Shown: positions 36,694 to 44,819, numbered from the stretch's first letter. The stretch is 48,882 nucleotides of DNA from Bacteroidales bacterium (GCA_017882305.1 JADGPU010000012.1:1-48882), one strand, 5' to 3'. Translations and numbers: made by a program. Notes: a model not told the origin generated them from the sequence alone.

Positions 36694-36747
36694 TGAGGAA
36701 TGACGAATGAGGGGTGAGTGGTGACCTCACGCCTCGCGCCTCACGCC
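36694..36747. repeat. 7-bp-period array with inverted halves between convergent genes
   Basis: After the TlpA stop the sequence runs in heptamers: TGAGGAA, TGACGAA, TGAGGGG, TGAGTGG (36694-36721), three bases TGA, then CCTCACG, CCTCGCG, CCTCACG and CC (36725-36747). The second half is close to the reverse complement of the first (TGAGG versus CCTCA). It fills the gap between the TlpA-like gene and the response regulator; a weak stem GTGAG/CTCAC is possible, but it is not a canonical terminator. Confidence 0.75.
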
Positions 36748-36752
36748 TTTCA

Positions 36753-37433
36753 TTACTCCTCCTTTTTTATCTCCTCAAGTATGAATCCTGTACCTCTGAC
36801 AGTACGAATATCTATGTTTTTATCCTCTGAAACATATTTCCGCAGGCGGCTGATAAATACATCCATGCTTCTTCCAAGAAAATAATCATCCTCACCCCAT
36901 ATCTCTGTCAGGATATCTTCTCTTGCGAGTATCTTGTTCTTATTAATAATGAAATACTTCAATAACTGAGCCTCTTTGAGTGTCAGCTTTTCTTTATTGT
37001 TGCCGCAGATAAGCTCAAGAGTGTTATACTTCAGGACTGTCTGGGATACTTTAAACTCATCATTCGTTGATGAGTAGGCCCGTTTAAGAATGTTATTTAT
37101 ACGAAGGATAAGAACTTCAGGATCGAACGGTTTGGTTATATAATCATCCGCTCCGATCTTAAGACCTCTTACAATGTCTTCCTTGAGACTCTTAGCCGTA
37201 AGAAAAATCACCGGGACATCGGGGTGCGCTTCCTTTACTTTCTCAGCAAGGGTGAATCCGTCCATCTCAGGCATCATCACATCAAATACACAGATATCCG
37301 GTTTGTCCTGATTAAACAATTCCCATGCCTCATTGCCATCGCGGCCCAGCTTTACCTCGAAACCGCTTATCGTTATATATTGAGTCAATATGTTTCCAAA
37401 ATCTCTGTCATCTTCAGCAACTAAAACTTTCAT
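36753..37433 (-). CDS. OmpR-family response regulator
   Basis: 226 residues. Receiver domain about 1-120 with acidic pocket Glu7-Asp8-Asp9, phospho-acceptor Asp51 (VFDVMMPEMDG), Thr79 and Lys101 (DDYITKPFDP); C-terminal OmpR/PhoB winged helix about 128-223 (LTLKEAQLLKYFIINKN, SRLRKYVSEDKNIDIRTVRG). The likely partner kinase is at 39394-40794 on the same strand, but the GH43 gene and a repeat lie between them. The pair resembles RprX/RprY of Bacteroides in domain layout. Confidence 0.95.
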   Translation of the reverse strand: MKVLVAEDDRDFGNILTQYITISGFEVKLGRDGNEAWELFNQDKPDICVFDVMMPEMDGFTLAEKVKEAHPDVPVIFLTAKSLKEDIVRGLKIGADDYITKPFDPEVLILRINNILKRAYSSTNDEFKVSQTVLKYNTLELICGNNKEKLTLKEAQLLKYFIINKNKILAREDILTEIWGEDDYFLGRSMDVFISRLRKYVSEDKNIDIRTVRGTGFILEEIKKEE

Positions 37434-37489
37434 GTCCGGAATATTTTAATTAGTATGAATCAAATTCATTTAATTACATGCATGTCATT

Positions 37490-37570
37490 TAACCCCCTTT
37501 CCCGTTTCCCCCAAGGGGGAAAGGCTTTGCTCTTAACCTTCCCCCCTGAGGGAAGGCTGGGATGGGGGTA
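37490..37570. repeat. intergenic G/C double-hairpin repeat, copy A
   Basis: Contains a perfect hairpin TTTCCCCC-AA-GGGGGAAA (37505-37522) and a second stem CCTTCCC/GGGAAGG (37537-37556), inside an outer ACCCCC/GGGGGT pair (37492-37497 and 37564-37569). It resembles copy B at 44820-44894 in order and wording (both contain CAAGGGGGAAA, GGGAAGG or GGAAGG, TGGGA and GGGGGT). Very G/C-rich compared with its surroundings. No coding content. Confidence 0.7.
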
Positions 37571-37607
37571 ATTAAATAACAAAGTATTGTTAAAGTAAAG
37601 ATACTAA

Positions 37608-39377
37608 CTATTCTGATTTAATTATTTCAGATAATTTTGATACGCCATTTTCGTTGATAGCCTCAATACCAAAAAAGTAGGGAATATCTTTATCCATTGC
37701 TTTGAGCCAATACTCGTTGACACCATAGACCATTATACAGTTGTACAATTTATCAGGTGCAGTGCCCATATAGATGTTATAAGCAAAAGCGTTGTCAACA
37801 TGTGTCCATTTAAGCCAGGCATTCCGTTTATCTTTCTCAGTTCGGAGGATTATTAAATGGCTTACAGGATCAGGCTTGCTTCCGTGGCCAGAGCCAAACA
37901 CCCGTAATCCGCTTATGGCAAATTTCCCGGTTGGAAGATGAAGGTTTTCCAGTTTTAAATACCGAACTTCCACAGGTTGAGGCAGCTCAATATAATCGTG
38001 AGGTACATCAGAATTGTTTTTGCTCTTGTCGATCAGGAGCGACCATTTTTTCCCATCTCCTGAGCAATAAATTTTATACTGATGAAATATGTTTGTCTGT
38101 TTCCCCATCAGAGTAGCATCCTGATCAGCATAATTAATCTGGATGGCTCTTACAGTAGCTACTTCACCAAGATCTGAGGAAATCCACTCTCCGGCATCGC
38201 CAGTTGCTGCAGACCAATAACTTTTAATGTTTTCGTCAACTGCATTGTCAGGCGGATAGCCGATCAGGGATGAAGATACCTGAACGGGTTTGTTGTAATT
38301 GAGTAACATCCAGCCGGTGAACCTGCTTACCAGATGATCTTCTTTTCCATCGGGAAGATAGTGAGGATAGTCGCCGAATGCCGTATTGCAGTACATAATA
38401 TCATTTTTGTCGAAGCCTGCCGGCCACAAACCTAATCTTCTTTCAAAACTGTTCTTCACTGAGATAGATACTGTGCTGATATGCCAATAGTTATCCCACT
38501 TATCCTGAAATGTTGCCCCATGTCCGGCACCCCTGGCAAAACCGCCCGGTTTATAAGAGAGAGGCATAGATTGATGTACAAAACTTCCAAGCGGCTGGTC
38601 AGATACGGCTACCCCGTCGGCGTACCCGCTGAACTCGGTACCCGGGGCGCCGTACTGGAGATAGTATTTCCCATTGTGTTTGGTCATCCACGATCCTTCA
38701 ATAAATGGATCCAGAAATGTATTATCAGAGTATTCTCCAAAGCGTTGCCATCCAAACCGTTCATCATTTAAAAGAAGAAGCTCTTTTCTTGTTCCTACCG
38801 GGGTGAATGTTTTCCGGTCAATTTCAATGCCATAAAGAGGATAAGCATTGCTGCTTCCATTGTACATATAAAGTTTTCCGTCATCATTAGTAAAAAAATC
38901 CGGGTCCCAACCGCCGATAGTAAACGAGCTTATAGCTTCTTCCCATTCATTTGCTTTGGGATTGGTGCTCATCCAGATAGGGAAATTTGTGGAGTAGGTT
39001 GATCCGAATACGAGCAGAGTGTCTCCCTGAACCCATACTGCTGGTGCACATAAGTCATCATACACTTTATGGTATGATTTCAGGAATGACCTTGATACAA
39101 AACTCCAGTGATTCAGATCAGTGCTCCACCAATAGCCCCGTTGATTGGTTGAAAAAAGATAGTAATCGCCTTTATAAAGAACTATGACCGGATCAGCAGT
39201 TGCCCTGTGTTTGCCTGATTCCGTGAAATTTGGAATAGGGCAATACCCGTAATCGAGATTAAGCGGGTTGCAATAAGTTTTCTGTGCCGATAAACTGGCA
39301 TAAAAAAGCATCATCTGAACTATTACAAAAATCAGGCGGATTCTATTCATTTCAGATGATTTATTTTTCGATATCAT
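37608..39377 (-). CDS. secreted GH43-family glycoside hydrolase with discoidin-like domain
   Basis: 589 residues from the ATG at 39377, which has AAGGA at good spacing; another ATG nine codons later starts directly at the signal peptide (ending SLSAQ). GH43 five-bladed propeller about 50-350, with putative catalytic Asp62 (TADPVIVLYKGDYYLFS), Asp158 (GGWDPDFF) and Glu227 (DPFIEGSW). About 365-495 is an F5/8-type C (CBM32-like) domain (VDENIKSYWSAATGDAGEWISSDLG), and the end resembles an FnIII module. Substrate probably an arabinose- or xylose-containing glycan, by family only. Lies between kinase and regulator on the same strand, 16 bases after the kinase stop. Confidence 0.88.
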   Translation of the reverse strand: MISKNKSSEMNRIRLIFVIVQMMLFYASLSAQKTYCNPLNLDYGYCPIPNFTESGKHRATADPVIVLYKGDYYLFSTNQRGYWWSTDLNHWSFVSRSFLKSYHKVYDDLCAPAVWVQGDTLLVFGSTYSTNFPIWMSTNPKANEWEEAISSFTIGGWDPDFFTNDDGKLYMYNGSSNAYPLYGIEIDRKTFTPVGTRKELLLLNDERFGWQRFGEYSDNTFLDPFIEGSWMTKHNGKYYLQYGAPGTEFSGYADGVAVSDQPLGSFVHQSMPLSYKPGGFARGAGHGATFQDKWDNYWHISTVSISVKNSFERRLGLWPAGFDKNDIMYCNTAFGDYPHYLPDGKEDHLVSRFTGWMLLNYNKPVQVSSSLIGYPPDNAVDENIKSYWSAATGDAGEWISSDLGEVATVRAIQINYADQDATLMGKQTNIFHQYKIYCSGDGKKWSLLIDKSKNNSDVPHDYIELPQPVEVRYLKLENLHLPTGKFAISGLRVFGSGHGSKPDPVSHLIILRTEKDKRNAWLKWTHVDNAFAYNIYMGTAPDKLYNCIMVYGVNEYWLKAMDKDIPYFFGIEAINENGVSKLSEIIKSE

Positions 39378-39393
39378 TTTATATCCTTAATTT

Positions 39394-40794
39394 TTATGAA
39401 ATATCAGGTAGTGTAACTGTGAATGTACTTCCTTTTCCAGGTTTACTGTTGACAGATACATCTCCACCGTGAGCTTCCGCGATTTTCTTGACATAGTACA
39501 AGCCAAGACCCAGTCCTTTGAATTTATGTATGTTTCCTGTTGAAGCCCTGTAAAACTTATCGAATATATGCTTCTGGTCGAACTTATTAATTCCGATCCC
39601 GTTATCAGATACCTTAATGCAAATATTATTATTCTGGGTAAAACCTTCAATATCAATTACCGGCTGTTTATCTGAATATTTCACCGCGTTGGAAAGAAGA
39701 TTATTAAGAAGTGTTGTAAAGTAGACAACATCCAGATCGAGTTTGGCTCCGCTAAAATTATATTTCTTATATATGACTGCATTATTCCCGCCTCCCGATT
39801 TGAAGCTATCGACAACATCATTCATTACCTCTTCAATATCAACTGTTTTCTTATCGAGCTGGAATTGTGTCCTTTCCCACATACTTATCTCAAGGATCAT
39901 ATTGATAAGCTGATTCAGATGAACACTTTGTTTCCCGATAAGTTTTGCTGTTTCAAGTATCTTGGCATCATCATTCCTTATCTGTGGCATTTCAAGTGTT
40001 TTCCCAGCTACCGTAATTGTAGAAAGAGGTGTTTTTAACTCGTGAGTCATATTGTTTATAAAGTCAGTCTTAAGATTTGAGAGCCTCCTTTCTTCCATAA
40101 GGTTTCTGTATGTTATCATAAACATAATGCCTACAAGAAGTATGCTTAGAGTACTCCAACCCAGAGATGCAGAGGTTTCTTTCAGGATTACCTTTTGCTT
40201 ATTGGAAAAGTCAATATAATAGTCAAAATTGAATCTGTAATTATTACCTTCCAGTTGTGTACCCCCTCTTACAAGGATACTAGAACTGGATATATCCGGA
40301 GGAGGATTTCTTCTTCCACGATCCGGAGATTTATGGTTCGAAAAACCTTCTTTCTGATAGACGACAACTGTATCAACATCGATCATTTCTACACTGTTGA
40401 TAATAATTTTATAGTTGAAATTTTTATCAAAACCCCTGCTTTCAAAATATTGGGAGAGTAAACCGGAAAGATCCTGTTCCTGGTTTACTACTTTAGTGAA
40501 ATAGGCTAGAATATCTTTTTTTCTGTCAGCAAGTTCCTTCTTGTCATTTATTGTATGTAGATCTTTTACAGACTGTTCCGAATATTGATCTAATAGTAAC
40601 CGTACAGTGTCAAACCCATCGGTTGACCTTCCTTTCCATATATTATAGAGCGCCTCTTGTGATAGGATTGTATATCTGATAGCAAACAACTCGTTTTTCT
40701 GATTCCAGACACCCAGTATTATAAATACCTGAACAGAGATTAGGATTAAAATGGATGTAATACCAAGAATCAGAACGGTATTTTTGTTTTTCAT
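39394..40794 (-). CDS. sensor histidine kinase
   Basis: 466 residues. Membrane helix 1 about 7-29, periplasmic sensor about 30-210 (no recognised domain; mainly helical first half), membrane helix 2 about 212-229, then HisKA with FINNMTHELKTPLSTI (phospho-His251) and HATPase with NNLLSNAVKYSD (N box), VSDNGIGI (G1), FDKFYRASTG (F box) and GLGLGLYYVKKI (G2). It starts the minus-strand set kinase - GH43 - response regulator and is divergent from a secreted protein gene at 40941. Confidence 0.95.
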   Translation of the reverse strand: MKNKNTVLILGITSILILISVQVFIILGVWNQKNELFAIRYTILSQEALYNIWKGRSTDGFDTVRLLLDQYSEQSVKDLHTINDKKELADRKKDILAYFTKVVNQEQDLSGLLSQYFESRGFDKNFNYKIIINSVEMIDVDTVVVYQKEGFSNHKSPDRGRRNPPPDISSSSILVRGGTQLEGNNYRFNFDYYIDFSNKQKVILKETSASLGWSTLSILLVGIMFMITYRNLMEERRLSNLKTDFINNMTHELKTPLSTITVAGKTLEMPQIRNDDAKILETAKLIGKQSVHLNQLINMILEISMWERTQFQLDKKTVDIEEVMNDVVDSFKSGGGNNAVIYKKYNFSGAKLDLDVVYFTTLLNNLLSNAVKYSDKQPVIDIEGFTQNNNICIKVSDNGIGINKFDQKHIFDKFYRASTGNIHKFKGLGLGLYYVKKIAEAHGGDVSVNSKPGKGSTFTVTLPDIS

Positions 40795-40813
40795 CTTCTT
40801 TATTTTACTTTTT

Positions 40814-40821
40814 CAAAATTA
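40814..40821 (-). promoter_or_regulatory. candidate -7 box of the kinase gene
   Basis: TAATTTTG on the minus strand, 19 bases before the kinase ATG; fits TAnnTTTG. Confidence 0.4.
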
Positions 40822-40856
40822 TTCAATTTATTGAAACTTCAGATGGGGATAAGAAA

Positions 40857-40889
40857 CATTAACCCGGCATTAACCCTGTGTTAACAAAG
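40857..40889. promoter_or_regulatory. three tandem 11-bp TTAAC boxes, candidate response-regulator site
   Basis: Units CATTAACCCGG (40857), CATTAACCCTG (40868) and TGTTAACAAAG (40879) repeat with an exact 11-bp step, the TTAAC core at the same phase in each. They end 18 bases before the -7 box of the divergent secreted-protein gene and 36 bases upstream of the kinase -7 box. OmpR/PhoB-family regulators commonly bind direct repeats spaced 10-11 bp (PhoB boxes, B. subtilis PhoP TTAACA boxes). Binding by the regulator encoded at 36753 is inference. Confidence 0.6.
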
Positions 40890-40907
40890 TTACAATCAGG
40901 GAGGGTG

Positions 40908-40915
40908 TATCTTTA
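40908..40915 (+). promoter_or_regulatory. -7 box of the gene at 40941
   Basis: TATCTTTA, 25 bases before the ATG at 40941 and directly downstream of the TTAAC boxes. An in-frame GTG at 40878 lies upstream of this box and within the boxes, so it is not the start. Confidence 0.45.
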
Positions 40916-40940
40916 CATAGTCAAACTAAAAAAGGGAGTC

Positions 40941-41648
40941 ATGAAAAAGTTAAGATTATTTTTAATAGTTATTTTCCTTGTCTCAGCCACTTCTTCCTTT
41001 CAGCAGGTAATTGCCCAGGAGAAGACAAAAGAGGAGCAGGAAAAGGATGTTAAGATTCAGCAGGCAATTGATCAGCAGAAAAAAGCAATGGCCGAACAAA
41101 AAAAGACTCAGGTAGAAGCTGAACAAAGCCTGGATAAGCAAAAGTCAGAATTAGATAACTCCATGAAAGATGCCCGGGAAGAGCTTGAAAATGCGGATAG
41201 AGACAGAGCAAAAATCTTTATGACTTTGCCCAGAGGCAACAGATCATTCAATTTAGATGAGCCTTACGTATTCTCTGGTCGGGACATGGAGGGATTCTAC
41301 GGACATGGAATGGGAGGCGATTCTGAGAGAACGACATGGGATTTTTCCAAGACTGTAAAAGACAACACATTTTCGCGGGATTACATCTTTGATGTAGAGA
41401 AAACAGCAAATTCAGTTGTGATGTCGGTAATGGGCGACTGTAAATCTGGTGAAATCCGTATCAAAATTGTTATGCCGAATGGTAAAAACTATTCTGATAT
41501 CTTAATTGACGAATCCGGCAATCTTAATTGGAGAAAGTCTTTCAAGATATCTGAAACAGAGAATCAGGATAAAACAGGGAATTGGAAATTTCAGATTTCA
41601 TCGGCTAAGGCCACAGGATTTTTTAAGATCTCGCTTCAGACTTATTAA
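40941..41648 (+). CDS. secreted protein with coiled-coil N-terminal part, unknown function
   Basis: 235 residues from the ATG at 40941, preceded by AAAGGGAG. Signal peptide about 1-26 (ending VIAQ), then a Lys/Glu/Gln-rich coiled coil about 27-90 and a beta-rich C-terminal domain about 115-235 (TANSVVMSVMGDCKSGEIRIKIVMPNGK, ISSAKATGFFKISLQ). No enzyme motif. Divergent from the sensor kinase, with the TTAAC boxes between, it could be an envelope protein controlled by that system, much as CpxP is by CpxRA; no sequence similarity to CpxP is claimed. Ends at a strong bidirectional terminator. Confidence 0.8.
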   Translation: MKKLRLFLIVIFLVSATSSFQQVIAQEKTKEEQEKDVKIQQAIDQQKKAMAEQKKTQVEAEQSLDKQKSELDNSMKDAREELENADRDRAKIFMTLPRGNRSFNLDEPYVFSGRDMEGFYGHGMGGDSERTTWDFSKTVKDNTFSRDYIFDVEKTANSVVMSVMGDCKSGEIRIKIVMPNGKNYSDILIDESGNLNWRKSFKISETENQDKTGNWKFQISSAKATGFFKISLQTY

Positions 41649-41660
41649 TTTCTATTCCTG

Positions 41661-41701
41661 AAAAAATGGGGACTGGCATAGGGGGCCGGTCTCCATTTTT
41701 T
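41661..41701. terminator. bidirectional terminator
   Basis: AAAAAATGGGGACTGGC (41661-41677) pairs with GCCGGTCTCCATTTTTT (41685-41701) over 17 bp, the two differences being G-U pairs on the plus transcript; 7-base loop and T-run on both sides. The stop codon of the convergent gene (41700-41702) overlaps the outer edge of the stem. Confidence 0.9.
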
Positions 41702-42191
41702 ATTTTCTGCCTGAATACCCTGGCTTTTTACCTGAAGTTCTTACCTGGCAATTATTAAAAAACGGATCCCAATTCCTGTTCTGATGAAACTCCGATGTTT
41801 TGATGTTAAAATATCCAAGGATATGTTTGGGCGACAGGGTGTAAATCAACTCATCATTATCCCCGTAATAAGGATCTGTAACAGTCAATGCTTCCTCAAT
41901 ACCAACATCTTTTTTATTGGAGACACCTGTATATATTTCATAAATTACTTTAGGTATTGCAATAATTACAGTGTATGAGCCATAATCTTTTCTCTGAAAA
42001 AGAAAATAAGTGATTTCAATTGGCTCGTTTGGATTAACCCGGTCGGTAGAATGAACCAACTGACTTTCGAAGATAAACCCTTCATTCATAATGTTTTCAA
42101 CAATGCCGAACTCCTTAGTGTTATGGAGGAAGAAATAGCAATCCTTAAAATTTTTCAATATTGATGCAAGTATCTCTCCTTTATTCTTCAT
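41700..42191 (-). CDS. conserved protein of unknown function
   Basis: 163 residues from the ATG at 42191. The longer frame begins with TTG at 42227, which lies inside the promoter box and is rejected. No signal peptide or membrane helix. Visible pattern: FGIVENIMNEGFIFESQLV, TYFLFQRKDYGSYTVIIAIPK and DNDELIYTLSPKHILGYFN, the look of a mixed alpha/beta domain; I recall similar uncharacterised proteins in Bacteroidota but cannot name a family. Monocistronic. A basic Gly/Lys-rich C-terminus ends in the terminator. Confidence 0.72.
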   Translation of the reverse strand: MKNKGEILASILKNFKDCYFFLHNTKEFGIVENIMNEGFIFESQLVHSTDRVNPNEPIEITYFLFQRKDYGSYTVIIAIPKVIYEIYTGVSNKKDVGIEEALTVTDPYYGDNDELIYTLSPKHILGYFNIKTSEFHQNRNWDPFFNNCQVRTSGKKPGYSGRK

Positions 42192-42224
42192 CCGGCAGGA
42201 AGTCGATTTTCCATTAATGTTATC

Positions 42225-42232
42225 CAAAAATA
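42225..42232 (-). promoter_or_regulatory. -33/-7 promoter of the 163-residue protein gene
   Basis: TATTTTTG on the minus strand (-7) with a TTG (42254-42252) exactly 19 bases upstream, the best two-part match to the Bacteroidota -33/-7 layout seen in this window. 33 bases before the ATG. Confidence 0.5.
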
Positions 42233-42282
42233 GCTTATATTATTTTATTTGCAACACTTAAACTATTTGTTCTGTTATATGT

Positions 42283-42290
42283 TAAATTTG
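42283..42290 (+). promoter_or_regulatory. -7 box of the znuABC-type operon
   Basis: TAAATTTG, fits TAnnTTTG, 25 bases before the ATG at 42316. I see no obvious Zur or MntR palindrome close by. Confidence 0.4.
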
Positions 42291-42315
42291 TAACGACCGA
42301 TCACTTTCCCAGAGA

Positions 42316-43188
42316 ATGAGAATAATATTCTTTCTTCTGATAATTTGTTTTACAACATCCTGTGGCCGGGATGATCCTGATTCGGGCGCCAAAATAATAA
42401 CAGTCAGTATTGCGCCTTTCAAATACTTTATTGAAGAGATTGCAGGGAATGATTTTACAGTTAATATAATGGTTCCTGCCGGAGCAGATCCGCATACTTA
42501 CGAGCCCTTCCCTGAGCAAATTAACAAACTCAGAAAATCGGTCGCCTATATAAGCAATGGTTATCTGGGCTTTGAAATGAACTGGCTTGACCGCTTTTAT
42601 GAGACAAACAGTACAATGAAGAGGTTATCATTAGGCGATAAGATTGATCCGCTGACCTCACTACATCATCATGAAGGAGGGCACACCGAAGGAGCTGACC
42701 CACATTATTGGGTCTCACCCAAATGTGCCTGGGTGATGGCATCGTCTGTTAAAGGATTGTTGTGTGAGCTTAACCCTTGGCAAAAACAGAAGTACGAAAC
42801 GAATTATCAGCTTCTTATTTCAAAAATCCGGGAAGTGGATAATAAAGCAAAGGATCTTTTTTCGGATGTGCCGAACAAATGTTTCATGATATATCATCCA
42901 AACCTTGCGTATATTGCAAGAGACTATGGCCTTGAAGAGATACCTGTAGAATTTGAAGGCAAAGAGCCGCCTCCTTCGAGAATGAGAGAACTTATTGACC
43001 GTGCCAGGAAAGAAAACCTTAAGACAATATTTGTTCAAAGAGAATATGATACCAAAAATGCGAAAGCTATCGCAGGAGAAATCGGTGCTCAGATAATATT
43101 AATAGATCCTTTGTCGGAAAACTGGCAAAAGTCAACTACAGATATTATTAATGCGCTGCACAAAAGTTTAATTGAAAGCTCAAAATAG
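42316..43188 (+). CDS. znuA: zinc/manganese ABC transporter substrate-binding lipoprotein
   Basis: 290 residues. Lipobox TTSC (Cys16), then the cluster-A-I metal-binding fold. Putative metal ligands: His60 (GADPHTYEP), His130 (ADPHYWVSP), His194 (MIYHPNLAY) and Asp of LIDPLSE near residue 271. A His-rich loop HHHEGGH (117-123) is typical of zinc-binding members, so ZnuA is more likely than a Mn or Fe version. First gene of a three-gene transporter operon; 8 bases before the ATPase gene. Confidence 0.93.
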   Translation: MRIIFFLLIICFTTSCGRDDPDSGAKIITVSIAPFKYFIEEIAGNDFTVNIMVPAGADPHTYEPFPEQINKLRKSVAYISNGYLGFEMNWLDRFYETNSTMKRLSLGDKIDPLTSLHHHEGGHTEGADPHYWVSPKCAWVMASSVKGLLCELNPWQKQKYETNYQLLISKIREVDNKAKDLFSDVPNKCFMIYHPNLAYIARDYGLEEIPVEFEGKEPPPSRMRELIDRARKENLKTIFVQREYDTKNAKAIAGEIGAQIILIDPLSENWQKSTTDIINALHKSLIESSK

Positions 43189-43196
43189 TCAACTTT

Positions 43197-43943
43197 ATGG
43201 CGTATTTATTCGAAATGTATTCTTTATCAGCTTCTTATGGTGCAGATATCGTTTTGCAGGACGTGGATATCAAGGTAAATGAAAATGATTTTATTGGCGT
43301 CATTGGTCCGAATGGTGGAGGAAAAACAACTCTTTTAAGAGTAATTCTTGGTTTGGTGAAACCGGTTAAGGGTAAAATGGTTTTCAACAGCGAACTTTTA
43401 GATGGAAACAGTATCGGTTATCTTCCCCAGATGTCAACAGGAGACATTAACTACCCGGTAACAGTTTCTGACATAATTCTTTCCGGCCTTATGATCCGGA
43501 AGGGAATCATCTCAACGATGTCCAGATCCGACAAGAAAAAGGCAGATATAGTGATTGATGAACTTGGATTGGCAGGGATGTCTAAATCCACCTTAAACGA
43601 ATTGTCAGGCGGACAGATGCAAAGGGTGTTCCTTGGGCGGGCGATTATTGGAAACCCCAGATTACTGCTGCTTGATGAACCTGGGAATTTCGTCGATATG
43701 GCTTTTGAAAATGATTTTTATGAGAAGTTGAGAGAACTCAACAAACGAATGGCAATACTCATGGTTTCACACGATGTCGGAACCATTTCAGCACATATTA
43801 AATCGTTTGCCTGTATAAACAGGACTCTTCACTATCACCCTTCAAGTGAGATTACAAATGAAGACCTGCTTTCATATGGATGTCCGATTCAACTTGTTAC
43901 ACATGGCGATGTTCCACATACTGTACTTAAATACCATAAATAG
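43197..43943 (+). CDS. znuC: metal ABC transporter ATP-binding protein
   Basis: 248 residues. Walker A GPNGGGKTT, ABC signature LSGGQMQR, Walker B LLLLDEP followed by GNFVD and the H-loop VSHDV. Drives import by the permease encoded next. Its TAG stop shares a base with the GTG start of the permease (43943), a translationally coupled junction. Confidence 0.95.
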   Translation: MAYLFEMYSLSASYGADIVLQDVDIKVNENDFIGVIGPNGGGKTTLLRVILGLVKPVKGKMVFNSELLDGNSIGYLPQMSTGDINYPVTVSDIILSGLMIRKGIISTMSRSDKKKADIVIDELGLAGMSKSTLNELSGGQMQRVFLGRAIIGNPRLLLLDEPGNFVDMAFENDFYEKLRELNKRMAILMVSHDVGTISAHIKSFACINRTLHYHPSSEITNEDLLSYGCPIQLVTHGDVPHTVLKYHK

Positions 43944-44779
43944 TGGAAACAAGTATATTTCAATATGGATTCATAATTAAGGGACTTCTGGGAGCCGTTT
44001 TTGCCAGCATAACTGCAGGATTAGCAGGAACATACGTTGTGTCAAAAAGGATGGTTTTTTTAAGCGGAGGTATAACACATGCCTCATTCGGTGGTATTGG
44101 TATTGGCTATTTCATGGGTATCAATCCTGTAGTCGGAGCTGCTGTTTTTGGTATCCTGTCAGCTCTGGGTGTTGAGTATCTTTCTGTCAGGCAGAGAATA
44201 AGAGAAGACTCAGCAATAGGAATTTTATGGGCTTTTGGTATGGCGATTGGAATAATCTTCATCTATCTGACACCCGGCTATACACCTAACCTGATGAGTT
44301 ATCTCTTCGGGAGTATCCTCACCGTTTCTAATGCCGATATAATTGCATTAGGAACAATGTCAGTAATATTAATACTTTACTTCGGGATATTCTACAGGAC
44401 AATTCTTTATATCTCTTTCGATGAGATATTTGCAAGGACTTACTCTTCGTATGTTGATGTGATTAAATATATAACAACATCATTGATAGCCCTGACAATA
44501 GTATTGAATATAAGGATGGCCGGAGTGGTTCTGGTCATCTCATTGCTGACTATCCCGCCAAACATTGCCATGTTATTTACAAGAGTATATTTTAATATAG
44601 TTGTCTGGTCGATTCTTGCAGGATTTATTGGTACTGCAACAGGTTATGTTATTTCTTACTATGCAGGTATACCTGTAGGCGCTACTATAATCTTTACTCT
44701 TGTAATAATATGGGTACTGGTAAAAACCACTACTCTGTTAATTATGAAATTATCAAAAAGGAAAACTCTAACTACTTAA
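43943..44779 (+). CDS. znuB: metal ABC transporter permease
   Basis: 278 residues with about eight membrane helices, ABC-3 family. Signatures: GLLGAVFASITAGLAGTYVVSKRMVFLSGGITHASFGG-type start (read in part), IREDSAIGILWAFGMAIG and NIRMAGVVLVISLLTIPPNIA. The start is GTG at 43943, overlapping the znuC stop by one base. Last gene of the operon; a G/C hairpin repeat follows. Confidence 0.94.
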   Translation: METSIFQYGFIIKGLLGAVFASITAGLAGTYVVSKRMVFLSGGITHASFGGIGIGYFMGINPVVGAAVFGILSALGVEYLSVRQRIREDSAIGILWAFGMAIGIIFIYLTPGYTPNLMSYLFGSILTVSNADIIALGTMSVILILYFGIFYRTILYISFDEIFARTYSSYVDVIKYITTSLIALTIVLNIRMAGVVLVISLLTIPPNIAMLFTRVYFNIVVWSILAGFIGTATGYVISYYAGIPVGATIIFTLVIIWVLVKTTTLLIMKLSKRKTLTT

Positions 44780-44819
44780 TAAAATGTGCCTTTACAGTAC
44801 TAATAATTTTTTGCTAAAC

